This document shows positions 23,664 through 32,479 of a stretch of DNA of 64,000 nucleotides, one piece after another. The notes beneath the pieces are model-generated. The model was not told where the DNA came from. It searched no databases and was given only the letters and a program-made list of their open reading frames with translations. Position 1 is the first letter of the stretch. Each line of letters starts with the position of its first letter. The translations under genes and the position numbers were made by a program. This stretch comes from SIG603 sp964369225 (GTDB lineage: Bacteria > Bacillota > Clostridia > Oscillospirales > Acutalibacteraceae), in contig CAYJER010000002.1 in the NCBI GenBank assembly GCA_964369225.1, positions 62,001-126,000 of the forward strand, written 5' to 3'.

Positions 23664-26030
23664 TTACTTTTTTATAAATTTTGGAAACACTAAACTCAGC
23701 ACTGCCGAAATCAGCATAAATCCTAACATTGATATCATAGATAATGCCATGCCGTCCACAGCAAATACAAATATCGCAACCAAAACAAGTCCTAATACAA
23801 TAGTCAGCAATTCATTCATCAATGTAATAGCCATTGTGCTTGAGCCCTTGCATAATGAAACAGCTCTTACAAATGATTCCAGTCTACCCTTTGTTATTAT
23901 GTTGGCATCAAGTGCCTCTTTTTTATCGTTAATCAACGAAGCGTAAAGATCATATTGATTTGATGGCAACATTGCTATTATATTTTCTTCTATTCCACAC
24001 ACTTTGGATATCAAAGCTGTGTTGATATTAGGGTCAACATTGTGAACTAGTAGCCTAATTCCCAATTTTTTAATCTTCTTTAGTTCGTTAAGTTTACGTT
24101 TATCTATTCTGTAATCAAGACTTAACACTGCGACTACTTTATCCTCTACACTTAAATAAAGCGGATTATTGCTAAGGCTGATTGTTTGGAAAACCGCCTT
24201 ATCATAGTCTTTGACTTTGTGTTTCTTCATAAGATCTATAGTTCCAATAAGTATTTTCTTGCCTGAAACCGCAGCAGAAATACCCTCTTGTGGCTCTACA
24301 ATTAAATTCTCTACACTAAAATCTTCTCTTTCATCGCATATAATGTCGGCAAGTGAGCTAAGGCCTCCGCCTATTTTTTCTAACACAGTAGATATATAAG
24401 GTGCATACTCTGGAAAACTCTCATCATCCGATAGTTTAGCGTCTTTGATAACCACTGTACCCTCAGGGAAAATATCGCTGTCTGCAATCAAAAGAGTATC
24501 AATGTTTGAAGCAAAAGCAAAGCTCTTCTCACCTGTTATCATTGAACCTGTCCTTCTAATAGCCTTAGAAAGCTTATTTAAATGAAAACTAGAGGCAAAC
24601 ACGTTTGTAAGAGGTACACTTATACACAAAGAAGCTGTCAAAACACTAAAAGCTATAACTGCATCTTGCTTAATAAACATAGCTATTATAGCAAACACTA
24701 ACGAAACTATTGTTGTTATATAAACATTTTTAAAAGACATATTACGTTCTTCATCAATAGAGTTAGAGATCTCTAAGAATTTATTTGGAAAATCTTCTTT
24801 TCTTTGATAAGCAACATTATTGGTATTAATCTTGCAGTCATTTAAAATATCAACAGTGAATTGCTTATTTCTATAAACACCAACACTATATTTTTGCTCT
24901 TTTGAGTTAAAGAATTTAAAATTACTATGGATTCTTTTAGCATTTGTAAGATTACCCAAGGCATTTAATCCCCAAGCTACTATCACAATACTAGTATAAA
25001 TGTGTATGTTTCTAGCAGATATATAAGAAGTATCTACAAAAGACAACAGGCACTGAATTGTGACAGCTATACTAGCTAACGACAACGCACTTTCTGTATT
25101 TGGCTTGCTATTAAACAAAGCCTTAATGCCTTTAGCGATAGATTGATAATTAAAGAAATAAACAGCTCCTAAAAACACTAAATTTATTAAAATAAATATC
25201 GTTGGACTTCCAGCACCTTCTACTAAGAACAATGATTGATTAATCAAAGTAAATATTACTATAGCAATAGATAATAATGCTCCTATCATAGACTTAAACG
25301 AAAACACTTTAATCTGCGATGAAAGATTAGATATATATTTAGCTAGTTTTTCATTCGGAGTATATTCTGTTTCTTCTACTTTCTTTTGCTTTTTATACAC
25401 TTTTGTGCTATCTGAAACTATTTTAGTGAAAAACTTAGTCTCACTAGAGGTCTTTTGTATAGCATCTTCAAGCACATCTATGTCGATTAAGTGGACAGGC
25501 ACATTTCTTTTTCTGTACCTATTTGTTTCATTTAATTGTTCAGGTTCTACATTTTTAGAACTAGAATGTATGTCCTCGTTAAAATCAAACGCACTCTTTT
25601 GCTCATTTTCACTTGAGATTAAGTTTTCGTCAAGGTTTTCTAAAATGGAATTACGTTCTAATTCTATGGTATCTGTTGTTACGTTAAGCTTAATCTGCAT
25701 AGTATTAAACTTTGCTGTTTCAATCATAGCCTTTTGATACTCGTCAGATACTAGATCATCAGTTTTAACCTGTGCTTCATCGGCAGTTACAGGCATTGGG
25801 GCTACAAAGCCCATTTCTTTTTCAATGTCTTTAACGTCTGCGCCTACTGCACTAGCGGCTTGTTCTACACGTCTTTTTCTCTCTTTTTGAATTCTTGCAT
25901 AAGTTTCATCTACTTCTGTTTCAGCAGAAAATAGCTTTTCATAACTGTTTTCAAATGTATTTTTATTTTCTTCTACATCTTCTTCGCCTAAAAACTGTAA
26001 GGCGAACAATTCATCTTTATCCTTACTCAT
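23664..26030 (-). CDS. P-type ATPase-like pseudoenzyme
   Basis: The protein has the plan of a P1-type transport ATPase but has lost its catalytic residues. About 240 acidic, coiled, soluble residues come first, then membrane segments (about 245-360 and 430-480), then a cytoplasmic region, then a final membrane pair. At residues 510-524 the text IDTLLIADSDIFPEG aligns without gaps to the usual VDT..FDKTGTLTEG, so the phosphorylated Asp is Ala516. The later ISAAVSGKKILIG and LKKIKKLGIRLLV match the nucleotide domain, but TGDN reads NVDP and the GDGxNDAP hinge is absent. Transport is therefore unlikely. It is 13 bases after rlmB. Confidence 0.7.
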   Translation of the reverse strand: MSKDKDELFALQFLGEEDVEENKNTFENSYEKLFSAETEVDETYARIQKERKRRVEQAASAVGADVKDIEKEMGFVAPMPVTADEAQVKTDDLVSDEYQKAMIETAKFNTMQIKLNVTTDTIELERNSILENLDENLISSENEQKSAFDFNEDIHSSSKNVEPEQLNETNRYRKRNVPVHLIDIDVLEDAIQKTSSETKFFTKIVSDSTKVYKKQKKVEETEYTPNEKLAKYISNLSSQIKVFSFKSMIGALLSIAIVIFTLINQSLFLVEGAGSPTIFILINLVFLGAVYFFNYQSIAKGIKALFNSKPNTESALSLASIAVTIQCLLSFVDTSYISARNIHIYTSIVIVAWGLNALGNLTNAKRIHSNFKFFNSKEQKYSVGVYRNKQFTVDILNDCKINTNNVAYQRKEDFPNKFLEISNSIDEERNMSFKNVYITTIVSLVFAIIAMFIKQDAVIAFSVLTASLCISVPLTNVFASSFHLNKLSKAIRRTGSMITGEKSFAFASNIDTLLIADSDIFPEGTVVIKDAKLSDDESFPEYAPYISTVLEKIGGGLSSLADIICDEREDFSVENLIVEPQEGISAAVSGKKILIGTIDLMKKHKVKDYDKAVFQTISLSNNPLYLSVEDKVVAVLSLDYRIDKRKLNELKKIKKLGIRLLVHNVDPNINTALISKVCGIEENIIAMLPSNQYDLYASLINDKKEALDANIITKGRLESFVRAVSLCKGSSTMAITLMNELLTIVLGLVLVAIFVFAVDGMALSMISMLGFMLISAVLSLVFPKFIKK

Positions 26031-26043
26031 TTAAACTCTCCTC

Positions 26044-26811
26044 TTATAAATTTCTTTGCTTTAGAACTTCATAACAAACTATACCACAAGCTACAGAAGC
26101 ATTAAGTGAGTTAATCTCACCTTTCATAGGTAGCGAGACTATAAAATCAGACTTTTCTTTGATTAGTTTTTGTACGCCCTTGCCCTCTGAACCTATTACT
26201 ACCGCTACGGCACCCTTGTAATTAACATCGCACCATTTTTCTCCGTCCATGTCTGTGCTATATACCCAAACTCCATTCTCTTTAAGCTTGTCTATTGTAG
26301 AGGCTAAGTTGCTAACCTTTACAACAGGAACATACTCAACAGCACCAGCAGAAGCTTTACCAACAGAATAATTAAGACTTACACTTCTTCTTTTTGGAAT
26401 AATAACGCCGTGTGCGCCACAACAATCGGCAGTTCTTAAAATTGCACCTAGGTTTTGAGGATCTGTAAGCTCGTCACAAATAATAACAAATAAATCCTCA
26501 CCCTTTTCTTTTGCGATTGCAAATATATCTTCTAGTTCAGCGTACTCTTTAATTGCAGCACTAGCTACTACGCCTTGATGAACTGCGCCGCCACACATAA
26601 AATCAAGTTTCTTTGTATCAGCATCTTTAATACATATTGAATTATCTTTAGCTTTTTTTATAATAGCAGTGATAGAACCGCTACGCTCTCCCTTTTGAAC
26701 ATAGATAGCATCTATAGTTCTTCCACTTTTTATAGCCTCCATAACCGCATTTCTACCGGCTATTATGCCAACCTTCTTTTCTGGCTTCGCATTTAACATT
26801 TCTCTTGCCAT
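26044..26811 (-). CDS. rlmB: TrmH/RlmB-type RNA 2'-O-methyltransferase
   Basis: This SPOUT enzyme methylates a ribose 2'-OH in RNA, in the RlmB group at G2251 of 23S rRNA. The N-terminal RNA-binding domain covers about 80 residues. The SPOUT knot motifs are complete: DPQNLGAILRTADCCGAHG (about 116-134), KASAGAVEYVPV (about 151-162) and VIGSEGKGV...LPMKGEINSLNASVA (about 200-240). At 255 residues it has normal length. A good promoter stands upstream. The exact target, rRNA or tRNA, cannot be fixed from sequence alone. Confidence 0.9.
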   Translation of the reverse strand: MAREMLNAKPEKKVGIIAGRNAVMEAIKSGRTIDAIYVQKGERSGSITAIIKKAKDNSICIKDADTKKLDFMCGGAVHQGVVASAAIKEYAELEDIFAIAKEKGEDLFVIICDELTDPQNLGAILRTADCCGAHGVIIPKRRSVSLNYSVGKASAGAVEYVPVVKVSNLASTIDKLKENGVWVYSTDMDGEKWCDVNYKGAVAVVIGSEGKGVQKLIKEKSDFIVSLPMKGEINSLNASVACGIVCYEVLKQRNL

Positions 26812-26883
26812 ATTTAAACCGTGTCGTCACCTAAATATCTACATATCAAGACAACGCCTTTCTTTTTTTTGCATTATATGTAG

Positions 26884-26912
26884 ATTATAGCATAATAATA
26901 GTTTATTTACAA
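26884..26912 (-). promoter_or_regulatory. promoter of rlmB and the ATPase-like gene
   Basis: TTGTAA and a perfect TATAAT lie 17 bases apart on the minus strand, directly after the dipeptidase gene, with a leader of about 70 bases. Confidence 0.7.
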
Positions 26913-26919
26913 GCATAAT

Positions 26920-28278
26920 TTATTCAGCAGTGTACAATCTATACATTGCTTCAAGACATATTTTTGCATGGGTTTTAAGGTCTTCTTCTTTTATTCTTTC
27001 ATCAACATCATGTATATGTGTGTCATCCTCGTCAAACGCTGGGCCAAACGAGAGCCCATTACCACACATTTCTCTGGCATATGTGCCACCACCCATAGAA
27101 AAAATCTCTGCCTTTTCATTTGTTACGCTGTAGTACGCCTCAGAAAGTATACTTACAAGCCTGTGGCTTTCTTCTATATACAATGGTTTTCTATCGCTAA
27201 ATCCACTAAGACTAATCCCACTACATTTATCTTCTATTTTTCGCTTTATTTCATCACCGCTTACAGTAACTGGGTATCTAATGTCTATATCTATATCGGC
27301 AACCGAGTTTTCAACCCTAATTATACCCAAATTAAAACTTAATTCACCACTTTCTATATCTTCACAATTAATTCCAAAGTTTGAGCCATCAACGCTTAAA
27401 CCTATGTTCTTATGAACAAAAGTTAGCATCTCTCCTACCCTATCGGTAAACACAGAGTACAATAATTCCACAAGATAAGAGGCTGCGTTTCTGCCTTGTT
27501 TTGGCGTGCTAGCATGGGCAGCAATTCCTTTAGATAAAATTTCAGCGCCGTCATCTGTTGGATAAATTACAAAATCGCCTTCTAGCTTATAGGCAGACTC
27601 CCTTAAAATTTCACGCTCGATATCAGAACAAATAATTTTAGCTTCTGCCTTGTTAGGAACAGAATTAGACACAGTACCAGCCTTAAAACTTTTTATTACA
27701 GATGAGTTATTATCAGAAGACAAATGAAAATCAATTATGCCTTTTTCTCTGTTGCAGATGCCATAAGATGAGTCAGGAGTGAAACCTATTGTAGGCGCTT
27801 GCTCTTTAGAGAAATAATAGTCCATGTCTTCCATGCCTACTTCTTCGCCACTACCTAAAACTACCCTTAGTTTTCTTTTACCTTTAACATCTTTTAACGC
27901 CCTAAGACAATGAAGTGCAATTATTGCTGGACCTTTATTATCTACAATTCCTCTGCCGTAAAGGTATCCATCTTTTTTTGTAAGTGTAAATGCGTCGTGA
28001 GACCAACCCTCGCCCTCTGGGACTACATCCAGATGAGCTAGAACGACTGCGTTCTCTTCACCGTCGCCTATTTGTGCGTGACAGGCATAGTAATCTACAT
28101 TTTTTGAACTAAGTGAATATTTATCCATTAGTTCTATGGCAAAATCCACTGCCTTAGCTGCCTTTTTTCCATAAGGATAATTTAATTCTTTTTCTGTTGC
28201 CACAGAATCAATAGCAATCATTTTAGTAATGTCATGCATTATGTCATCCCAGTAGTCTAAAATTTTATCTCCGAACAT
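26920..28278 (-). CDS. pepV: M20 dipeptidase, PepV/Sapep type
   Basis: This is a di-zinc aminopeptidase-type dipeptidase that hydrolyses dipeptides in the cytoplasm. The metal and catalytic residues are visible: LAHLDVVPEG near residues 84-93, GRGIVDNKGP near 108-117, and GSGEEVGMEDMDY near 142-154. The late GGGTYAR segment contributes as well. The ATG at 28278 is preferred, because the GGAGG ribosome site overlaps the ATG at 28290. Length is 452 residues, slightly under the Lactobacillus enzyme. It diverges from the spmA leader. Confidence 0.9.
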   Translation of the reverse strand: MFGDKILDYWDDIMHDITKMIAIDSVATEKELNYPYGKKAAKAVDFAIELMDKYSLSSKNVDYYACHAQIGDGEENAVVLAHLDVVPEGEGWSHDAFTLTKKDGYLYGRGIVDNKGPAIIALHCLRALKDVKGKRKLRVVLGSGEEVGMEDMDYYFSKEQAPTIGFTPDSSYGICNREKGIIDFHLSSDNNSSVIKSFKAGTVSNSVPNKAEAKIICSDIEREILRESAYKLEGDFVIYPTDDGAEILSKGIAAHASTPKQGRNAASYLVELLYSVFTDRVGEMLTFVHKNIGLSVDGSNFGINCEDIESGELSFNLGIIRVENSVADIDIDIRYPVTVSGDEIKRKIEDKCSGISLSGFSDRKPLYIEESHRLVSILSEAYYSVTNEKAEIFSMGGGTYAREMCGNGLSFGPAFDEDDTHIHDVDERIKEEDLKTHAKICLEAMYRLYTAE

Positions 28279-28353
28279 ATAAGCCTCCATGTGAATATTA
28301 ATATTGCTTTAATCATATATAATAATACAATATTTGTCAATAGGGTGATAAGT

Positions 28354-28443
28354 TTGAACATTAAAAAAGAAAGGATAGTCACGGGTAATAAATCCGAGTT
28401 TTATCGTATTTTGTGCGACAAAAATGACATGGTTATAAAATGA
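28354..28443 (+). CDS. 29-codon leader ORF coupled to spmA
   Basis: A TTG start has AGGGTGAT five to eight bases upstream. It opens 29 codons (MNIKKERIVTGNKSEFYRIL then CDKNDMVIK) that end in ATGA, where the ATG is the start of spmA. No ribosome site stands directly before spmA, so translation of this ORF may be what delivers ribosomes to it. I do not recognise the peptide. It could also be the remnant of a longer upstream gene. Confidence 0.5.
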   Translation: MNIKKERIVTGNKSEFYRILCDKNDMVIK

Positions 28444-29033
28444 TTGATATAATCTGGATAATTATGATACTAACCTCTTTAGTTTTTTCATTTGTAAATG
28501 GTAAGACTTCTGAACTTTCCTCCTCACTTTTTGAGGGTGCAAAAACTGCTGTGGATTTAAGCATTTCACTTTTAGGTGGAATGTGTTTTTGGCTTGGAAT
28601 AACAGAGCTTATGAAAGCTTCTGGTCTTAGCAAAAAGATAAATAGGCTTCTGTTACCAATAATAAATAGGCTTTTCCCTAGCTTTAAAAACGACAGCGGT
28701 ATTAATGAGAAAATTTCTTTAAACATTACAGCTAACCTTTTAGGGCTAGGAAATGCAGCCACCGCAATAGGACTAGATGCTGTAAAAGAGATTCTAAAAA
28801 AAGAAAAAGACATGAACACACCATCAAAAGAGATGATATTATTTGTGGCAATTAACACCGCCTCTTTGCAAATACTGCCAACTCAAATGGCAATGCTTAG
28901 AAGTTCGTTTTCAAGCGAGTCACCATTTTCTATTTTAATACCTGTTTGGATAGTCTCATGCACAGCTATTTTCACAGTAGTCTTAAGCTGTAAACTACTT
29001 GAAAAGAGGGATACTTTTGGCAAAAATAATTAA
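28440..29033 (+). CDS. spmA: Spore maturation protein A
   Basis: SpmA is a membrane protein with a nucleoside-recognition (Gate) domain. With SpmB it is needed for full dehydration of the spore core. The 197 residues show several membrane segments and the Gate-domain pattern GNAATAIGLDAVKEI with NTASLQILPT. The start lacks a Shine-Dalgarno site and overlaps the stop codon of a short upstream ORF, which suggests coupling. It is followed directly by spmB, as in other endospore formers. Confidence 0.93.
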   Translation: MIDIIWIIMILTSLVFSFVNGKTSELSSSLFEGAKTAVDLSISLLGGMCFWLGITELMKASGLSKKINRLLLPIINRLFPSFKNDSGINEKISLNITANLLGLGNAATAIGLDAVKEILKKEKDMNTPSKEMILFVAINTASLQILPTQMAMLRSSFSSESPFSILIPVWIVSCTAIFTVVLSCKLLEKRDTFGKNN

Positions 29034-29544
29034 GTTTTCAGAAATAATACCAGTGATAATTGTAGTACTCGTGTTGATTTATGCTTACCTTAAAAATGTA
29101 TCTGTATTTTCGGTTTTTGTGTCTGGCGCTAAAAAAGGAATAGACAGTACTCTTTCAGTATTGCCAAGTTTAATAGGAATGATAACAGCCATAACTATGT
29201 TAAACGCCTCGGGTGCAATAGATCAGCTAGTAAACGTGTTAAGTCCTGTAGCAAATTTCTTATATTTTCCGGCTGAAATTCTGCCATTAGCTATCCTTAG
29301 ACCAATTTCGGGCAGTGCCGCAAATTCGGTTGTAACAAATCTTTTCTCAAATTATGGGCCAGACAGTGAAATAGGATACCTAGCTTCAATTATTTCGGCT
29401 TCATCCGAAACCAGCTTTTATGTAATATCTGTTTATTTAGGTTCAAAGGCATATAAAAATCTATCTTACTTAGTTCCTGTTTCATTGTTAGGAGATTTTT
29501 GCGTGGTTGTAGTTGCAATTATATTGACAATTTTTGTTTATTAA
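29017..29544 (+). CDS. spmB: Spore maturation protein B
   Basis: SpmB is the partner of SpmA, with the same Gate fold. The sequence shows GAKKGIDSTLSVLPSLIGM near the start and the hallmark RPISGSAANSVVTNLF near residues 88-103, plus five membrane segments. The TTG at 29017 (MAKIIKFSEI) has GAGGG six bases upstream and gives 175 residues, the usual length. The ATG at 28999 would lack a ribosome site and add six residues. Either start lies within the end of spmA, so the two are translationally coupled. Confidence 0.92.
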   Translation: MAKIIKFSEIIPVIIVVLVLIYAYLKNVSVFSVFVSGAKKGIDSTLSVLPSLIGMITAITMLNASGAIDQLVNVLSPVANFLYFPAEILPLAILRPISGSAANSVVTNLFSNYGPDSEIGYLASIISASSETSFYVISVYLGSKAYKNLSYLVPVSLLGDFCVVVVAIILTIFVY

Positions 29545-29615
29545 CAAAAATATCACAAGATATAATTGATTATTTAATCAATTGATGTTAAAATGTATTA
29601 AAAGGATGTGAGAAT

Positions 29616-29870
29616 ATGGACACCGAATTATCATCAGGAATACAAGTGTTTGAAAATGATGATTTTCTAATTAATCTAAGTCACGAGGTAGAAAGCTCGG
29701 GGTTCGGGTTATTTTTATGGATATTTTTGGCGGTTATAATTGTGTTAGCAGTTTTGTTTATGCTTTATAATCACGCTGCAAACAAAAAAGAACTCAGAAT
29801 GCAGGCAAGGATTATCAGAAACCCAAAACTAGTCGTTAGATACGGACATGAATATAAGGAAGATCAATAA
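29616..29870 (+). CDS. small single-pass membrane protein
   Basis: I do not recognise this 84-residue protein. A short acidic N-terminus is followed by one membrane helix at about residues 30-52 (LFLWIFLAVIIVLAVLFML) and a basic cytoplasmic tail of about 30 residues. A ribosome site AAAAGGATGTGAG precedes the ATG. It ends one base before prmC starts (TAAATG), so it is likely co-translated with that gene. It may be a sporulation gene because spmA and spmB stand upstream, but this is only context. Confidence 0.65.
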   Translation: MDTELSSGIQVFENDDFLINLSHEVESSGFGLFLWIFLAVIIVLAVLFMLYNHAANKKELRMQARIIRNPKLVVRYGHEYKEDQ

Positions 29871-30686
29871 ATGACACTTAGAGAATTATATATTTACGGA
29901 AAAAAAAATTTACAAGAAGAATGCGAAAGTCTTATCTTGCTTGAAGAATTCTATAACAAAACAAGACAAGACATTATTATGACTCCAGATCTAGAAATAA
30001 AGGATTATGAAAAGTTTTACAGTGCGGTTGAAAAACGAAAACAAAACCAACCACTTCAATACATAATAGGACACTGGGACTTTGATTCTTTAAGATTAAG
30101 AGTAAAAGATGGTGTATTAATACCACGAGAAGACAGCCTAAGTCTAGTTTTCACAGTGGCAGAGACTCTTAAATCAAATGTATGTAAAGGGTTAGATCTT
30201 TGTTCTGGTACAGGAGCTATAGCACTCTCTCTAATTAAAAATTGCCCAAACATTACAGTTGATGCAATTGAGCTTTTTGATATTCCTTTTGAGTGCCTTG
30301 TTGAGAATATAAAAAATCATGGGCAATCTCGAGTAAGGGCTATAAAAGCAGATATTTTTACAGAATACGAAAAATACAGTGAACTTGATTTTATAGTTTC
30401 AAATCCACCTTATATCGCAAGAAAAGAAATAGCAACACTTCAAAAAGAAGTTCAAAACGAACCAGTTACAGCATTAGATGGCGGAATTGATGGACTTGAC
30501 TTTTATAGAGTAATTTGCGAGAAATGGTATAAATGCTTAAAAAAAAGCGGAATATTGGCTGTAGAAATTGGAGACACACAGGCAAAAGAAGTTTCAAAAC
30601 TGTTCAAAGATAACAATTTTAAAAATATTAAGGTAATTAACGACCTAAACAGCTTACCACGTGTAGTTTATGGCGAGAAAATGTAA
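29871..30686 (+). CDS. prmC: Release factor glutamine methyltransferase PrmC
   Basis: PrmC methylates the GGQ glutamine of release factors 1 and 2 and so speeds peptide release. The N-terminal helical domain (about 75 residues) contains QPLQYIIGHWDF, followed by the class I methyltransferase core with LDLCSGTGAIALSL near 106-119. SNPPYI, the catalytic NPPY motif, is near 176-181. At 271 residues it has normal length. In many Clostridia prmC neighbours prfA, but here it follows a small membrane gene and precedes a tRNA. Confidence 0.95.
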   Translation: MTLRELYIYGKKNLQEECESLILLEEFYNKTRQDIIMTPDLEIKDYEKFYSAVEKRKQNQPLQYIIGHWDFDSLRLRVKDGVLIPREDSLSLVFTVAETLKSNVCKGLDLCSGTGAIALSLIKNCPNITVDAIELFDIPFECLVENIKNHGQSRVRAIKADIFTEYEKYSELDFIVSNPPYIARKEIATLQKEVQNEPVTALDGGIDGLDFYRVICEKWYKCLKKSGILAVEIGDTQAKEVSKLFKDNNFKNIKVINDLNSLPRVVYGEKM

Positions 30687-30722
30687 TAATTTTAAAAAAA
30701 TAATTTTTTTTTAAAAAAAGGC

Positions 30723-30751
30723 TTGCTTTTTTGAAAGTTATGTGTTACAAT
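30723..30751 (+). promoter_or_regulatory. promoter of tRNA-Leu
   Basis: TTGCTT and TACAAT are 17 bases apart, about 31 bases before the mature tRNA. Confidence 0.7.
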
Positions 30752-30782
30752 ATCAAAGTCGAATTAAGACACAACACAAAAT

Positions 30783-30869
30783 GCTGGTGTGGCGGAATCG
30801 GCAGACGCAAGGGACTTAAAATCCCTCGGTAGTAATATCGTATCGGTTCAAGTCCGATCACCAGCACCA
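30783..30869 (+). tRNA. tRNA-Leu (anticodon UAA)
   Basis: The cloverleaf closes with GCTGGTG pairing to CACCAGC, followed by discriminator A and an encoded CCA end. The anticodon stem AGGGA/TCCCT encloses CTTAAAA with TAA at 30817-30819. The long variable arm and the GGTTCAAGTCC T-arm are typical of tRNA-Leu. It reads UUA, the common leucine codon in AT-rich genomes. A terminator follows at once, so it is a single-gene transcript. Confidence 0.97.
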
Positions 30870-30902
30870 ACCCACAAACGATTTTATGTTTGTGGGTTTT
30901 TT
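30869..30902 (+). terminator. terminator of tRNA-Leu
   Basis: AACCCACAAAC and GTTTGTGGGTT form a perfect 11-base stem, followed by TTTTT. Confidence 0.92.
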
Positions 30903-31243
30903 ACTTTATTCTAGCATACTAAATTATTTCACCGAGCTATAACTTGTAAAACAATATATAAAGAAAATGAACTTTATTTAAAAACTACTAATTCTTAATT
31001 ACTAAATCTGAAATTTAAACTAATATTTCACTAATCTAATATTATAATTCACTTTTCTACTTATTATATTATATTTTTCATCAAATTAAATTAATTCTTA
31101 TAAACTATTGAAATTCAATCAGTTTTTTGATAAAATATAATTAAGGATATATGTAAATTTTTATGTTAAGTTTGGTAGTTTACATACTAACAATTAATTT
31201 TGTAGTTTTATGCCATTAAAATAGTAAATGGAGGTATAATTTC
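30903..31243. other. AT-rich intergenic region
   Basis: These 341 bases between the tRNA terminator and the first GGDEF gene contain no gene, repeat or riboswitch that I can see, apart from a promoter near 31108. No second copy of the tRNA 3' end is present, which argues against an island attachment site. Confidence 0.7.
31108..31136 (+). promoter_or_regulatory. promoter of the cyclic-di-GMP gene set
   Basis: TTGAAA and TAAAAT are 17 bases apart and leave a leader of about 100 bases. The surrounding DNA is very AT-rich. Confidence 0.5.
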
Positions 31244-32479
31244 ATGGTAATTGAATTAAAAAGTCTCATTTTTGCTCTTTCTATAATAATTATGTTTATT
31301 TATCAGTATTCAATATTCTCTTACTCTTCGAGCTTGTTAGTTGGTAGCACAAAAAAGAAATGGATATTTGCAATCCTTGCATTGTTAAATTCTATATTTT
31401 TTGCGTATGTACAATATATAGAGTTAGACCTATATATAATAATTATTATTTTCTTGGTTATGCTGACATTTGAGTTTAAATTAATATCTAAAACAGATAT
31501 GGTTCAAGTGTTCTGTGGCGCATCAATATTTGTTTTACATATATTTGCATTTATCACTCCTGTAATTATTGTCTTCAGTAGCATATTTAATATATCACCA
31601 GCAGAATTAATCAAAAATTCAATCTATGATCATTTTGCTGTTATGATAATTTGTGTTTTATTATCTTGTGCGCATGAGATAGTAAAAAAATATATTGATA
31701 ATTTATCTATTCAACGAGTAACTGTAAAGAGCAAACATTCAATCATACTTCTTTGCTCGATTGTTTTAATAGTTTTTCTTCAAGTTCATCATGCGTCAGC
31801 CATGATGACAGAAGTTTTTTACCCAGAGCAACTCATCCTTTCGTTTGCGGTTTCACTTACATCACTATTTACTTTTTATCTGTTTTTCTTATACGCTATA
31901 AGCTTAATAGATGCTAGTTTATATAAGCGATATTCAGACCAAGTTATAGGCGAACAAAAAATAATATCAAAACAAAAGGAAAACCTTTTAACTAAAATTG
32001 AAAGAGATGAATTAACGGGTGTGTTCAACCGTGGGTTTATAATGAATGAACTTGAAAGAATGTGCGAAAATGAAAAGAATTCATTCTATGTTTTATTTAT
32101 AGATATAAATGGCTTAAAATATACGAATGATACATATGGACACAAAGCTGGCGACAAATTGATTACTAAAATATCACATGCTGTATTAAATTCAATTCGT
32201 GAAAATGACTTGATTGCTCGTATTGGCGGAGATGAATTTTTAGTGATTATTCCAAATGCCCAAGAAGAAGATTCAAAAAACCTTATTAAGCGCATTAGTA
32301 CCTGTATTGAACTCCAAAATAGAACAGAAGAATTTTTGATTTCTGCCAGTATTGGTTCGATTTTTGTTGATGAAAATGCGAAAAAACAAGGAGTTAGTCA
32401 TATTTTGTCGATTGCAGATGAAAACATGAGAAAAAACAAAGAACTTTTCTACAAAAGTAAGGAGAGTGGAACTTTATGA
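31244..32479 (+). CDS. Membrane diguanylate cyclase (GGDEF)
   Basis: This protein should make cyclic di-GMP from two GTP at the membrane. About 220 residues with six to eight membrane segments form the input part, followed by a short coiled linker and a GGDEF domain. The active-site motif RIGGDEF is intact at about residues 327-333, and RxxD (REND) stands exactly five residues before it, so the product-inhibition site is present. The ribosome site is GGAGG. It overlaps the next gene by four bases, and its input domain resembles that of the next protein. Confidence 0.9.
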   Translation: MVIELKSLIFALSIIIMFIYQYSIFSYSSSLLVGSTKKKWIFAILALLNSIFFAYVQYIELDLYIIIIIFLVMLTFEFKLISKTDMVQVFCGASIFVLHIFAFITPVIIVFSSIFNISPAELIKNSIYDHFAVMIICVLLSCAHEIVKKYIDNLSIQRVTVKSKHSIILLCSIVLIVFLQVHHASAMMTEVFYPEQLILSFAVSLTSLFTFYLFFLYAISLIDASLYKRYSDQVIGEQKIISKQKENLLTKIERDELTGVFNRGFIMNELERMCENEKNSFYVLFIDINGLKYTNDTYGHKAGDKLITKISHAVLNSIRENDLIARIGGDEFLVIIPNAQEEDSKNLIKRISTCIELQNRTEEFLISASIGSIFVDENAKKQGVSHILSIADENMRKNKELFYKSKESGTL

